64,000 nt of DNA from Sphingomonadales bacterium 39-57-19 (GTDB lineage Bacteria > Pseudomonadota > Alphaproteobacteria > Sphingomonadales > Sphingomonadaceae). The number at the start of each line of letters is the position of its first letter. Position 1 is the first letter of the stretch. The notes beneath the pieces are model-generated. The model had not been told where the DNA came from, did no database searches, and worked only from the letters and a program-made list of their open reading frames with translations. The translations under genes were made by a program, and so were the position numbers. Location: contig NCJG01000005.1 of the NCBI GenBank assembly GCA_002282385.1, positions 1-64,000 of the forward strand, in the 5' to 3' direction. This document shows positions 44,238-56,445 of the stretch, piece after piece.

Positions 44238-44810
44238 TTACAATAAACGGTCTTGCGCGCGCTCTTTGTCCAGCAAGGCCTGTTTGCGCTCCAGGCCATA
44301 TGCATAGCCGCCAAGCGAACCGTCGCTGCGGATAACCCGGTGGCAGGGAATGAGGACAGCGACGTTATTCGCGCCATTGGCACTTCCCGCCGCACGCACG
44401 GCATTGGGGCTACCCACCGCAGCGGCGATATCTGCATATGTTCGTGTTTCACCCGCCGGAATGCGCTTGAGCTCGTTCCAGACAGCCTGTTGAAATGCCG
44501 TGCCGCCCACATCCAGTGGCAAGTCCGGCATGTGTGCAGGGTTTTCAACGGCCGCAATGGCGCCCGTTACGAGATGCTCGAGCGCACTGCCCCCGGCGAT
44601 GATATCTGCGTTTGGAAACCGGCGTTTCAACGCAGCTTCATCTTCATCGAATGACAGGCGGCAGATGCCTTTATCGGTCGCGGCAAGCAGCATTTTGCCC
44701 AGCGCGGTATCAACCACCGCCCAACGGATTGTTACCCCTGCCCCGCCATTTTTCCACGCGCTTGGTGTCATGCCGAAATGCCCCTTTTCGATCCAGTCTA
44801 GCCGCCACAT
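44238..44810 (-). CDS. Methylated-DNA--protein-cysteine methyltransferase, Ada-derived
   Basis: The alkyl acceptor site IPCHRVIRSDGSLGGYA near residue 154 and the preceding FQQAVWNELKRIPAGETRTYADIA are the Ogt/MGMT active-site region; the enzyme takes methyl groups from O6-methylguanine onto its Cys. The N-terminus (HFGMTPSAWKNGGAGVTI) matches the junction between AraC-type and methyltransferase domains in Ada, but no HTH domain precedes it, so it appears to be an Ada-type protein that has lost its regulatory half. The ATG at 44771 (MTPSAW) is an alternative start. The frame overlaps the upstream hydrolase gene by 13 bases if the long start is used. Confidence 0.87.
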   Translation of the reverse strand: MWRLDWIEKGHFGMTPSAWKNGGAGVTIRWAVVDTALGKMLLAATDKGICRLSFDEDEAALKRRFPNADIIAGGSALEHLVTGAIAAVENPAHMPDLPLDVGGTAFQQAVWNELKRIPAGETRTYADIAAAVGSPNAVRAAGSANGANNVAVLIPCHRVIRSDGSLGGYAYGLERKQALLDKERAQDRLL

Positions 44811-45475
44811 GCGCGGAACAACGCCAAAGTCCGCTCCCGCGCCAGATCGGCGCTTTCTTCATGATAGTCTTTCCGCCGGTCCGAATTGAACCCATGGTTT
44901 GCATCGTAGACAAATATTTGCGCGGTGGGGTGCGCCTTATCAATAAGCGCCTCCACACCTTCCATCGGGATGCCATGGTCATATCTGCCAAAATGCGCGA
45001 TTGTGGCGCATTTGGGCGTTTGGTCCGCATATATTGTCGGCACGAGACTGCCATAATAGCAGCTGGCAGCCGCAAGATCGTCACTGATACCCGCGACGGC
45101 CCAAGCCACTGAGCCACCATAGCAATAGCCCGTTATGAAAACCGGGCCTTTGTCTTTCAACGCGTCGATGCAGACCTGTGCGTCATCCAGCGACTGTACA
45201 AAGGGATGAAGATCGCGGGCCAGCTCCACGGCGCGGTTATAATCGGGTCCGGTATAGTCCGCCTCAAAACCCGGATGCTCGCGATCAAAAATAGCAGGTG
45301 ACAACACTTCATAGCCGTCTGCGGCATATTCGTCGCAAAGCTCGCGAATATGGTCCGTCACGCCAAAGATTTCCTGCACGAGCACAAGGCCACCGCGCCG
45401 CTCACCATCTGGTACGGCATGGTAGACGGCAATCTCCGCGCCGTCCGACATTGTCATCCGAATCATTTCACCCAT
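44798..45475 (-). CDS. Dienelactone hydrolase family protein
   Basis: The 225-residue alpha/beta hydrolase has the nucleophile Cys in ITGYCYGGSVAW near residue 118 and the catalytic His in DANHGFNSDRR near 197. Dienelactone hydrolases open lactones in aromatic breakdown, but many family members have other or unknown substrates. No aromatic pathway genes are nearby, so no substrate is proposed. Good ribosome site (GGAGAGGAGA) before the ATG. Confidence 0.88.
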   Translation of the reverse strand: MGEMIRMTMSDGAEIAVYHAVPDGERRGGLVLVQEIFGVTDHIRELCDEYAADGYEVLSPAIFDREHPGFEADYTGPDYNRAVELARDLHPFVQSLDDAQVCIDALKDKGPVFITGYCYGGSVAWAVAGISDDLAAASCYYGSLVPTIYADQTPKCATIAHFGRYDHGIPMEGVEALIDKAHPTAQIFVYDANHGFNSDRRKDYHEESADLARERTLALFRACGG

Positions 45476-45606
45476 TTGCGTCTCCTCTCCTGCCGCATTT
45501 CACGTGTTTTCGATTGCCGTGCAACGCCAGTTTGCTCCACCAGAACAACTTTGCGACCCCAACAGTATGCAATGAACTTAATTCCCAATCTTGCATCGCA
45601 ACAAAA

Positions 45607-45642
45607 GCCCTGCTAGGCGCGCGGCGACGCTAGAGACAGGGC
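45607..45642 (+). promoter_or_regulatory. Hairpin in the leader of the atp operon
   Basis: GCCCTG and CAGGGC, backed by CTAG on both sides with a 3-base bulge, form a stem-loop about 55 bases upstream of the atpH GTG. The 222-bp gap before atpH should hold the operon promoter; no clear -35/-10 pair was picked by eye. Confidence 0.45.
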
Positions 45643-45697
45643 AACCTTTCGGCTGGTTCAGCAAATACATCAGTTGTACATTTAAGGACTTCAACGC

Positions 45698-47802
<2,105 letters not shown>

Positions 47803-47810
47803 CAATCACC

Positions 47811-47870
47811 CGTCATGCTGAATGTGTTTCAGCATCTTAATTAAGACCCTGAAACAAGTTCAGGGCGACG
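47811..47870. repeat. Paired inverted repeat (REP/BIME-like), copy 2, inside the atp operon
   Basis: Arms 47811-47838 and 47845-47870 are inverted relatives of each other and of the repeat at 30079-30149. Both share the CTGAAnnnGTTTCAG core, but the two arms have diverged more (GCTGAA versus CCTGAA). It fills most of the 84-bp gap between atpA and atpG, the largest gap in the operon. Confidence 0.8.
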
Positions 47871-47886
47871 GCAAAGGGAAGAATAG

Positions 47887-48768
47887 ATGGCGTCTCTTAA
47901 GGCCCTCAAAATGCGGATCAACTCGGTCAAGTCGACCCAGAAGATCACCAAGGCGATGAAAATGGTCGCTGCTGCGAAACTGCGTCGGGCAACCGAAGCA
48001 GCAGAAGCATCACGCCCATATGCCGAACGACTGGAAGCCGTCGTATCGAGCATCGCGTCGAAGGTAACGGTCGGTCCACAATCGCCAAAGTTGCTTGCCG
48101 GTTCAGGCAACAGCGACGTGCATCTGTTCGTTGTCGCGACCAGCGACAAGGGCCTTGCCGGCGCATTCAACACCAACATCGTCCGTCTTGCCCGCCGTCA
48201 GGCAGAAGCATTGAAGGCCGAAGGCAAGACCGTCAAATTCTACACCATCGGAAAGAAAGGCCGCGATCAGCTCAGCCGGACGTTCCGTGGCGATATCATC
48301 CACAGCATTGAACCGGGCGATTTGGGCAAGCTCACCTACGCTGATGTGCAAGCATGGGGTGAAGATTTGACCGCACGTTTTGAAGCGGGCGAATTTGACG
48401 TCGCGCATCTGTTCTTCAGCAAGTTCGAAAACGTCCTTACGCAAACGCCAACGCAAATTCAGCTGATGCCCGTCGCTGTTACCGCCGGTGAAGGCGATGC
48501 CGTCGGCGTTTCTGCAACGGTTGAATATGAGCCAGATGAGGAAGAAATCCTCGCTGACTTGCTGCCACGCAATGTTGCCGTTCAGCTGCTTCGCGCAAAC
48601 CGCGAAAATGCTGCGTCCGAGCAAGGTTCAAAAATGACCGCGATGGACAACGCAACGCGCAATGCGGGCGACATGATCAACAAGCTGACTATTCAATATA
48701 ACCGCACGCGTCAGGCGGCGATTACCACTGAACTTATCGAAATTATCGCAGGCGCAGAAGCGCTTTAA
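47887..48768 (+). CDS. atpG: F1 ATP synthase subunit gamma
   Basis: The 293-residue protein has the N-terminal coiled coil (MASLKALKMRINSVKSTQKITKAMKMVAAAKLRRA) and the C-terminal one (MDNATRNAGDMINKLTIQYNRTRQAAITTELIEI) that form the rotor shaft inside the alpha3beta3 ring. Length is normal. It follows the repeat and has GGGAAGAATAG before the ATG. Confidence 0.98.
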   Translation: MASLKALKMRINSVKSTQKITKAMKMVAAAKLRRATEAAEASRPYAERLEAVVSSIASKVTVGPQSPKLLAGSGNSDVHLFVVATSDKGLAGAFNTNIVRLARRQAEALKAEGKTVKFYTIGKKGRDQLSRTFRGDIIHSIEPGDLGKLTYADVQAWGEDLTARFEAGEFDVAHLFFSKFENVLTQTPTQIQLMPVAVTAGEGDAVGVSATVEYEPDEEEILADLLPRNVAVQLLRANRENAASEQGSKMTAMDNATRNAGDMINKLTIQYNRTRQAAITTELIEIIAGAEAL

Positions 48769-50376
<1,608 letters not shown>

Positions 50377-50382
50377 GCCATT

Positions 50383-50643
50383 ATGGCACTTCGTTTCGAA
50401 CTCGTAACACCTGAAAAGCTCTACCGCTCGGACGACGTCTATATGGTCGTCGTTCCGGGTAGTGAGGGCGATTTCGGTGTGCTTGAGGGCCACAGCCCAA
50501 TGATGAGCACGCTGCGTAACGATGCCGCGCTTGAGATTTACGCGACGCAGGGTGCGACGCCTGAGCGCCTCATCATCGCTGGCGGCTTTGCAGAAGTGAA
50601 TGAGAACGGCCTGACCGTTCTGGCGGAGCGCGTCGAGGCTTAA
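50383..50643 (+). CDS. atpC: F1 ATP synthase subunit epsilon, short form lacking the C-terminal helices
   Basis: The 86-residue protein contains the complete beta-sandwich of epsilon ([45 protein letters not shown]) but ends right after it. Normal bacterial epsilon has another 45-50 residues forming two helices that inhibit ATP hydrolysis. The stop is inside a perfect palindrome (GAGGCTTAAGCCTC, 50635-50648). The length is probably genuine, since the following DNA does not encode the missing helices in any forward frame I checked near the stop. Confidence 0.93.
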   Translation: MALRFELVTPEKLYRSDDVYMVVVPGSEGDFGVLEGHSPMMSTLRNDAALEIYATQGATPERLIIAGGFAEVNENGLTVLAERVEA

Positions 50644-50660
50644 GCCTCACGCGTTACGTC

Positions 50661-51146
50661 TCAGGGCGCTTCATCGCCCCAGATACGCGCCGTTTCAATA
50701 TAACCATAGCGCCCTTCGGTTTCGAAGCGGCAATAGCCCTTTTCACATTCTTCGATAAGCCCGACCACACCGGGCTCCACGCGCCATGATATATGCGCGT
50801 TGGCTGCAGGCGCGTCACGCAATGCGCCAATATCCTTACCGATGACGATGGCAGCCCGCTTGGGGCTCAGCAAGCGGACATGAAGCCACCCTTGCTCGCC
50901 ATCGGGATCTTGAACCTTGCGCCATACGCTGTGCACCGCCACCACCTTCACCGGCAGGTTTTCGCGTTTATACACCCATGTAACGGGGAATTCAGTGCTG
51001 GGGCCCGTACGCATGCGCGCCTCTGGCTTCGAAATTGAGGCCCAATAAGGCGGCTTTTGTTGGGCCTGCCCGGCAGCAGACGCGGCACCAAAAAGCACAA
51101 GCGCCAATGCACCGCAACGCACGATCGAATTGTGTTGATTAACCAT
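50661..51146 (-). CDS. Exported SH3 domain protein
   Basis: A signal peptide (CGALALVLFGAASAAGQAQ) is followed by a bacterial SH3-like pair: ARMRTGPSTEFPVTWVYKRENLPVKV and GWLHVRLLSP, then a second repeat (LRDAPAANAHISWRVEPGVVGLIEEC). Such proteins bind peptidoglycan or other wall parts. The ATG at 51144-51146 is used; upstream in-frame ATGs at 51167 and 51197 are possible. Convergent with atpC. Confidence 0.82.
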   Translation of the reverse strand: MVNQHNSIVRCGALALVLFGAASAAGQAQQKPPYWASISKPEARMRTGPSTEFPVTWVYKRENLPVKVVAVHSVWRKVQDPDGEQGWLHVRLLSPKRAAIVIGKDIGALRDAPAANAHISWRVEPGVVGLIEECEKGYCRFETEGRYGYIETARIWGDEAP

Positions 51147-51242
51147 AATTTTTACCACCAGCTTCATTCTATACCGTAAGCGCGGCGCGCAGCGCAACCA
51201 TCCTGTCTTGACCTTCTGATATAATCGGCTTTAGTCACTGCC

Positions 51243-52241
51243 ATGCCCGAACTTAGCCGCATTGAACGTCCATCTGTCCGCGTCACCCGCACGCTTCTTC
51301 CCGCTGTTGAAAAGCGCATGGCGGAACTGTTCGATACCCGGTTTAATGCCGATGATGTGCCCCTCACCCGAGACGCCCTTGTCGCCGCCATGGCGGACTG
51401 CGACGTGCTCGTGCCGACTGTTACGGACTCTATCGATGCCAGCATCATCGCCGCCGCCCCGCCGCGCCTGAAACTGATTGCGAGCTATGGCGCCGGGGTT
51501 AATCACATCGATCTCGCCGCAGCAAAGGCCAAGGGCATCATGGTGACGAACACGCCCGGCGTGTTTACAGACGATACCGCTGACCTGACGATGGCGCTTA
51601 TTTTGAACGTGCCCCGCCGGCTTGGCGAAGGACATCGTGCCATGCGCAATGGCGAATGGAGCGGCTGGAGCCCCACCGGCATGCTGGGTCACCGCATTGG
51701 TGGCAAGACGCTTGGCATCATCGGTCTTGGCCGTATTGGAGAGGCCGTAGCCATGCGCGCCAAGGCATTTGGCATGAATATCATTTACAACAAACGCAGC
51801 CGTTTGCCCGCCAGCGTTGAGGATGAACTGGGCGTCACGTTCGAACCCGACCTCGACCGGCTGGTCGCGCGTTCGGACATCATCACGCTGCACTGCCCGT
51901 TGACGGCTGACACAGATAAAATCATCAATGCCGATCGCATCGCGCACATGAAACCCAACGCGTATGTCATCAACAGCTCACGCGGTGAATTGATCGATGA
52001 AGACGCATTGATCGAGGCATTGCAGAGTGGTCGTATCGCGGGCGCTGGGCTTGATGTGTACACGCATGAACCCGCCGTTGACTCGCGGTTCCTCAGCATA
52101 CCCAACGCGGTGCTACTCCCGCATTTGGGCAGTGCCACATATGAGGGACGCGAAGCATCGGGCGAGCGCGTGATTACAAATATCCGCGTATGGGCCGACG
52201 GCCACCGACCGCCCGATCAGGTGCTTGAGGGCTGGCAATAA
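51243..52241 (+). CDS. D-2-hydroxyacid dehydrogenase, glyoxylate/hydroxypyruvate reductase-like
   Basis: The 332-residue protein has the NAD(P)-binding GKTLGIIGLGRIGEAVA, and the catalytic Arg (NSSRGELIDE), Glu (THEP) and His (LPHLGSAT) of the D-isomer-specific dehydrogenases. It resembles GyaR/GRHPR-type enzymes that reduce glyoxylate or hydroxypyruvate; the exact substrate is not readable. It is divergent from the SH3 gene with a gap of about 95 bp. Confidence 0.9.
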   Translation: MPELSRIERPSVRVTRTLLPAVEKRMAELFDTRFNADDVPLTRDALVAAMADCDVLVPTVTDSIDASIIAAAPPRLKLIASYGAGVNHIDLAAAKAKGIMVTNTPGVFTDDTADLTMALILNVPRRLGEGHRAMRNGEWSGWSPTGMLGHRIGGKTLGIIGLGRIGEAVAMRAKAFGMNIIYNKRSRLPASVEDELGVTFEPDLDRLVARSDIITLHCPLTADTDKIINADRIAHMKPNAYVINSSRGELIDEDALIEALQSGRIAGAGLDVYTHEPAVDSRFLSIPNAVLLPHLGSATYEGREASGERVITNIRVWADGHRPPDQVLEGWQ

Positions 52242-52342
52242 GCAATTTTCTTTCGATTGCGGTAAGTTAGCCGTAATTTTGTGCCTTGAGGCTTTGTTAC
52301 GCCGCGCCTAGAGACGTGGCAAATAAGCGGGTGGGGAAAATT

Positions 52343-53653
52343 ATGATCCAGAAATTTGTGCAGGCAGCGCTGGTTTTAAGCGCGGCCATGTCAGCGCCAG
52401 CGATGGCACAGACCGGCATGGTCGCCATCCCTGAAACCAATAGCGGCGATAGCGCGTGGATTTTGACCGCATCGGCCCTCGTTCTGATGATGACGCTTCC
52501 TGGCCTTGCCCTTTTTTATGGCGGGCTGGTTCGCTCCAAAAACTTCTTGTCGGTCCTCGTTCAATGCGGCGCAATTGCCGCTATCGCTTCGGTTATCTGG
52601 ATTGTCATTGGCTACAGCCTCGCCTTTTCCGAGGGCGGCAACGGCTTCATTGGCTCGCTTGAAAATGTCATGTTCAATGGCTTGCTCGATTCTGTCCGTG
52701 AGGGGCAAACGACAGGCGAACTTGCCTTTGCACTTTTCCAAATGACATTTGCGATCATCACCCCTGCCCTGATCGTCGGTGCATGGGTCGAACGCGCCCG
52801 CTTTGGCTGGGTTGTCACTTTCAGCGCCTTATGGTCGCTGCTGATCTATGTCCCCGTGACCCGCTGGGTTTGGGGCGGTGGTTTTCTGGCCGACCAGGGC
52901 GTCATCGATTTCGCCGGTGGCATTGTTGTGCACACCACGGCGGGTATTTCAGCTCTTGTTGTCGCGCTCATGCTTGGAAAGCGCATCGGCTTTCCCAGAA
53001 CGCTTATGCTCCCGCACAGCCCCGCGCTCACAGTAGCCGGTGCCGGCCTCCTTTGGGTGGGCTGGTTCGGCTTCAACGGTGGCTCGGCTTTGGCAGCCAA
53101 TGACGCTGCCGCCAGCGCGATCATCAACACCCATGTCGGGGCCTCGGTTGCAGCGATTGTCTGGCTGATGATTGAACGTATCAAGGTCGGCAAAGCCACC
53201 GCAGTCGGCTTTGCAACGGGCGCAGTCGCTGGACTTGCGACGATCACACCGGCAGCAGGGGTGATCGGCCCCGGCGGCGCAATAATTCTCGGCATATTGG
53301 CAGGCGTCGTCTGCTTCTGGTTTGTCGGCCTTGTCAAAGGCACGCTGAAAATCGATGACTCGCTCGACGTTTTTGCCGTCCACGGTATCGGCGGAATTCT
53401 TGGTTCCGTCCTGCTGGCGGTCTTTGCAAGCGAAGCGCTTGGCGGCGCTGGCTATGCCGAAGGTGCGGGCATGGCATCGCAATTGTGGGTTCAGGTGAAG
53501 GCCGTGGCTATCGTCGGCGCCTATTCCGCCGTTGTCACGCTCATCATCGGCTATCTGGTGTCGATGGTTGTGCCGATGCGTGTTAGCGAAGATCAGGAGC
53601 GTGACGGGCTTGATATTTCAAGCCATGGCGAACGCGCTTGGGATTTGGATTAA
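52343..53653 (+). CDS. amtB: Ammonium transporter
   Basis: The 436-residue protein has a signal-like start (AALVLSAAMSAPAMA), then eleven membrane segments with FYGGLVRSKN, the twin-His region (VHTTAGISALVVALMLG, and FAVHGIGGILGSVLLAVF) and GWFGFNGGSALAAND of Amt proteins. It carries ammonium across the inner membrane. A GTGGGGA site precedes the ATG. glnK usually lies upstream of amtB; it is not present here, and no sigma-54 promoter was found by eye. Confidence 0.95.
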   Translation: MIQKFVQAALVLSAAMSAPAMAQTGMVAIPETNSGDSAWILTASALVLMMTLPGLALFYGGLVRSKNFLSVLVQCGAIAAIASVIWIVIGYSLAFSEGGNGFIGSLENVMFNGLLDSVREGQTTGELAFALFQMTFAIITPALIVGAWVERARFGWVVTFSALWSLLIYVPVTRWVWGGGFLADQGVIDFAGGIVVHTTAGISALVVALMLGKRIGFPRTLMLPHSPALTVAGAGLLWVGWFGFNGGSALAANDAAASAIINTHVGASVAAIVWLMIERIKVGKATAVGFATGAVAGLATITPAAGVIGPGGAIILGILAGVVCFWFVGLVKGTLKIDDSLDVFAVHGIGGILGSVLLAVFASEALGGAGYAEGAGMASQLWVQVKAVAIVGAYSAVVTLIIGYLVSMVVPMRVSEDQERDGLDISSHGERAWDLD

Positions 53654-53723
53654 GCCTGCCCTGACTTGGCCTAAGCCGTCAGCGCATAGGAGCTGCTCGG
53701 CTAAGGCAACGTAATATTATATA

Positions 53724-53755
53724 GCCCTTGATCGCGTTGCTACGCGACCAAGGGC
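53724..53755. terminator. Strong hairpin terminator between amtB and the convergent gene
   Basis: GCCCTTGATCGCGT and ACGCGACCAAGGGC form a 14-base stem with one mismatch and a 4-base loop, followed on the plus strand by AATTTCTTGT. It serves amtB and, in the other direction, the nitronate monooxygenase gene. Confidence 0.8.
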
Positions 53756-53781
53756 AATTTCTTGTAAATGTAAACTTAGGG

Positions 53782-55191
53782 TCAATCGCCCGTCAGGATG
53801 CGGTCCATCAATTGCTGCACCGTCGGGACGAAACCGTTCGAATAGAACGGATCCTTGCCGAACAGATAGGCACTGTGCCCTGCGAACATGAGGTTTTCGT
53901 CGATGGGCGCGCCGTGCGCGATGTTCTGCAATCCCTTTTGAATGCAGAAGCTGCGCGGATCAGCGAGGCGACCTGTCGAATTATTGTCATGGTCTTTCCA
54001 CGACGAAAAACCGCAATGCGACAGACAGCCCATGCAGTCCTTTTGGTCCTTGCGAATGACTTCGCCCGACGGCGGCGTCACAAAGACCAAAGTGTTGTCC
54101 GGCGTTTTCAAAGCGACCGTAAACCCGCGTGCATCCCATTCGCGTGCCTTCATCAGGTCCGCAGGCTTCACCCAGAAATTCTTGCCCTTCACGCCGACAT
54201 CCAACTGCGCGGTGTGCTCCGCATCGGCGGCCTGCACATAGGCAATCTGGCGTTCTGAACGGGCCTGCAACTCAAGCAGGAACGGATTGATGACCGCGCT
54301 TGAATAGAAACCTGTTGGCGAAAACTGATGCAACAGCACGCCGTCTTCAGGAATTTTCGTCAGCGCGTCTTTCCAACCCTGTGGAATAGGGCTTTCCTGC
54401 GTGAGCAATGGCCGCGTACCGAGCTGGAATGCGATCTGCCCAAGCTCTGGATTATCAATCCAGTTGTTCCAGTCACGCAAGAACCATACGCCGCCCGCCA
54501 TGACGATCGGCACGTCGTCCAAAATGCCTTCGGCACGCATGACATCGCGCAGCGCCTTTACCCGTGGATAGGGGTCTTCGGGGCTGCGCGGGTCTTCCGC
54601 GTTGGAAAGGCCGTTATGGCCACCTGCCAACCATGGATCTTCGTAAACCACTGCGCCCAACCATTCGGGCACCTTGTGATAGGCGCGTTTCCACAATGCA
54701 CGGAATGCACGCGCGGAGCTGACGATAGGCAGATAATATACGCCATATTGCGCCGCAATTTCCGAAAGCTTGTAAGGCATGCCCGCGCCGCAGGTGACAC
54801 CAGTGACCATTCCCTTGGTCGCTTCCAAAATGCCGTGCAAAATGCGCTGCGATCCGCCCATTTCCCAAAGCACGTTGATATTGATGGCGCCTTTGCCATT
54901 GGCCATTTCATGCGCCAGGCGAACCTGCGCGATGCCGCCACGGATGCCGTATTCCACCAGCTCTTCATGACGTTCAGCGCGTGTTTTTCCGTGAAAAACC
55001 TGCGGGATCATCTCGCCATTTTCATCATAGCTGTCGGCATTAACCGCCGACACAGTACCAATGCCGCCGGCAGCAGCCCATGCGCCAGAACTTGCGTGAT
55101 TGGTAGCGGCAACGCCCTTGCCACCTTCGACCAAAGGCCAAACTTCGCGGCCACCATAGATAATGGGTTTCAGACCCTTGAACACAACCAC
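53782..55191 (-). CDS. Nitronate monooxygenase family protein with C-terminal Cys cluster
   Basis: The 469-residue protein has the TIM-barrel layout of nitronate monooxygenases/enoyl reductase-like flavoproteins: GLKPIIYGGREVWPLVEGGKGVAAT at the start, VTGVTCGAGMPYKL, and VPIVMAGGVWFLRDW. The last 75 residues contain CMGCLSHCGFSS (C-x2-C-x3-C) and a further Cys in FCIQKGLQ, which could hold a metal or Fe-S cluster and are not part of standard NMO. Substrate unknown. Monocistronic. Confidence 0.82.
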   Translation of the reverse strand: MVVFKGLKPIIYGGREVWPLVEGGKGVAATNHASSGAWAAAGGIGTVSAVNADSYDENGEMIPQVFHGKTRAERHEELVEYGIRGGIAQVRLAHEMANGKGAININVLWEMGGSQRILHGILEATKGMVTGVTCGAGMPYKLSEIAAQYGVYYLPIVSSARAFRALWKRAYHKVPEWLGAVVYEDPWLAGGHNGLSNAEDPRSPEDPYPRVKALRDVMRAEGILDDVPIVMAGGVWFLRDWNNWIDNPELGQIAFQLGTRPLLTQESPIPQGWKDALTKIPEDGVLLHQFSPTGFYSSAVINPFLLELQARSERQIAYVQAADAEHTAQLDVGVKGKNFWVKPADLMKAREWDARGFTVALKTPDNTLVFVTPPSGEVIRKDQKDCMGCLSHCGFSSWKDHDNNSTGRLADPRSFCIQKGLQNIAHGAPIDENLMFAGHSAYLFGKDPFYSNGFVPTVQQLMDRILTGD

Positions 55192-55259
55192 AACCCCTAA
55201 ATATTTATCTCAAAAGCGCCGTTCAGCGCGCTTCCCTGATGGCGCGCTATCGCAATTAT

Positions 55260-56408
55260 CTAGCTTTGTCGCGCAAAATCGGCACGTTTCATGGCGGAAC
55301 CATATAGCTGCCGATAACGCGCAAACATTGTCTCTTCATCATATAGTGCACAGGCCAGAGAGCGGTTGGCGGTGCCGAGTTTTTCCCGAAGTCCGGCATC
55401 ATTTGCCAACTCCCTAATGGCTTGCGCCAAAGATGCCTCGTCGGCGCGCGGGACGATGAACGGACGGTTTTCGCGTGCAACGATATTTTTTACGTCGCCA
55501 ACGTCGGTAGATACCACCGGAAGGGCGCTCGTCATCGCCTCCAATAGTGAGATCGGATATTGCTCGCTATCCGACGACAGCGCAAAAATATCGAACAAGC
55601 GAATATAGCGCGCCGGGTCACGTAAATAGCCGGGCATCATCACACGGTCTGATATGCCAAGCCGCTCTGCCTCCGCCATGATTGCACCACGCTCTGGCCC
55701 GTCGCCCACAATCGCGAGCCGGACATTTGGCCCGGCCGATGCAACCGCGCGCACAAGCCGCGGAAGATTTTTGATCGTACGCAGCCCTGCGATCGTGCCG
55801 ACAACGATCTCGCCATTGCGTTTCTGAAAGCCCGGAAAAGATCCGCGCTGCGGCCGCCGGTTAAAATGGTCGGTATCGATGCCATTGGGGAACCGACAAA
55901 TCTTGTCCAGCGGCTGATGCCATATGGTTCGGGCGATATGCTCAAGCGTTTTTGAAGGAACAACCAGCGCATTCGAACGCTGCAACGCAATCGTGCGAAA
56001 CCAGTTGCGCCGCTTTTTCAGCCGGTCGATCTCGTCATCGTTGAACCCGTCTTCATGGTGGATCAATGGCGGCAAGCCCATGCTGCGCGTAAACAATGTA
56101 TGCGCCATCACCCCATCCATCGCACCCCAATTATATGTCAAAACCAGATGGAATCTTTTCATATATTGGGCAATCTGACGATAGCGGCCAATGGCTGGCA
56201 TGCCTTTCGGCGAGGGTGCCGCTTCTTTCGGGAACGTAACCTTCACGCGCCGGTCAATCGCCTCGGCCGCGCCAAAGGCATCATCAACCGCCGATAAAAC
56301 AGTATGTTCGGCCTGATCGCCAAAATGGTTCATAAGACGAACCGTGCGCGATTCCTGACCGCCAAGGTTAAAGCTGCTATGCAAATGGAGGATGCGGACC
56401 GCCGCCAT
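55260..56408 (-). CDS. Glycosyltransferase, GT4-like
   Basis: The 382-residue protein has the GT-B fold pattern: an N-terminal ILHLHSSFNLGGQE loop, VVGTIAGLRTIKNLPRLVRA, and the donor-binding E-x7-E motif in SDSEQYPISLLEAM. It resembles the family of sugar transferases with an XrtA-type or exopolysaccharide link, but no such cluster is here. The ATG at 56406-56408 has AAGGAAAGG upstream and is preferred over a start at 56429. Confidence 0.87.
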   Translation of the reverse strand: MAAVRILHLHSSFNLGGQESRTVRLMNHFGDQAEHTVLSAVDDAFGAAEAIDRRVKVTFPKEAAPSPKGMPAIGRYRQIAQYMKRFHLVLTYNWGAMDGVMAHTLFTRSMGLPPLIHHEDGFNDDEIDRLKKRRNWFRTIALQRSNALVVPSKTLEHIARTIWHQPLDKICRFPNGIDTDHFNRRPQRGSFPGFQKRNGEIVVGTIAGLRTIKNLPRLVRAVASAGPNVRLAIVGDGPERGAIMAEAERLGISDRVMMPGYLRDPARYIRLFDIFALSSDSEQYPISLLEAMTSALPVVSTDVGDVKNIVARENRPFIVPRADEASLAQAIRELANDAGLREKLGTANRSLACALYDEETMFARYRQLYGSAMKRADFARQS

Positions 56409-56445
56409 ACTTGCCTTTCCTTCTCGCACCGCCCAGATGCTTTGA

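Noticed and set aside
50635..50648. GAGGCTTAAGCCTC at the atpC stop as a terminator
   Set aside because: The stem is only five pairs and no T-run follows; it may be chance at a stop codon.
52242..52342. Sigma-54/NtrC control of amtB
   Set aside because: No convincing GG-N10-GC -24/-12 element or NtrC-type dyad was seen in the gap.
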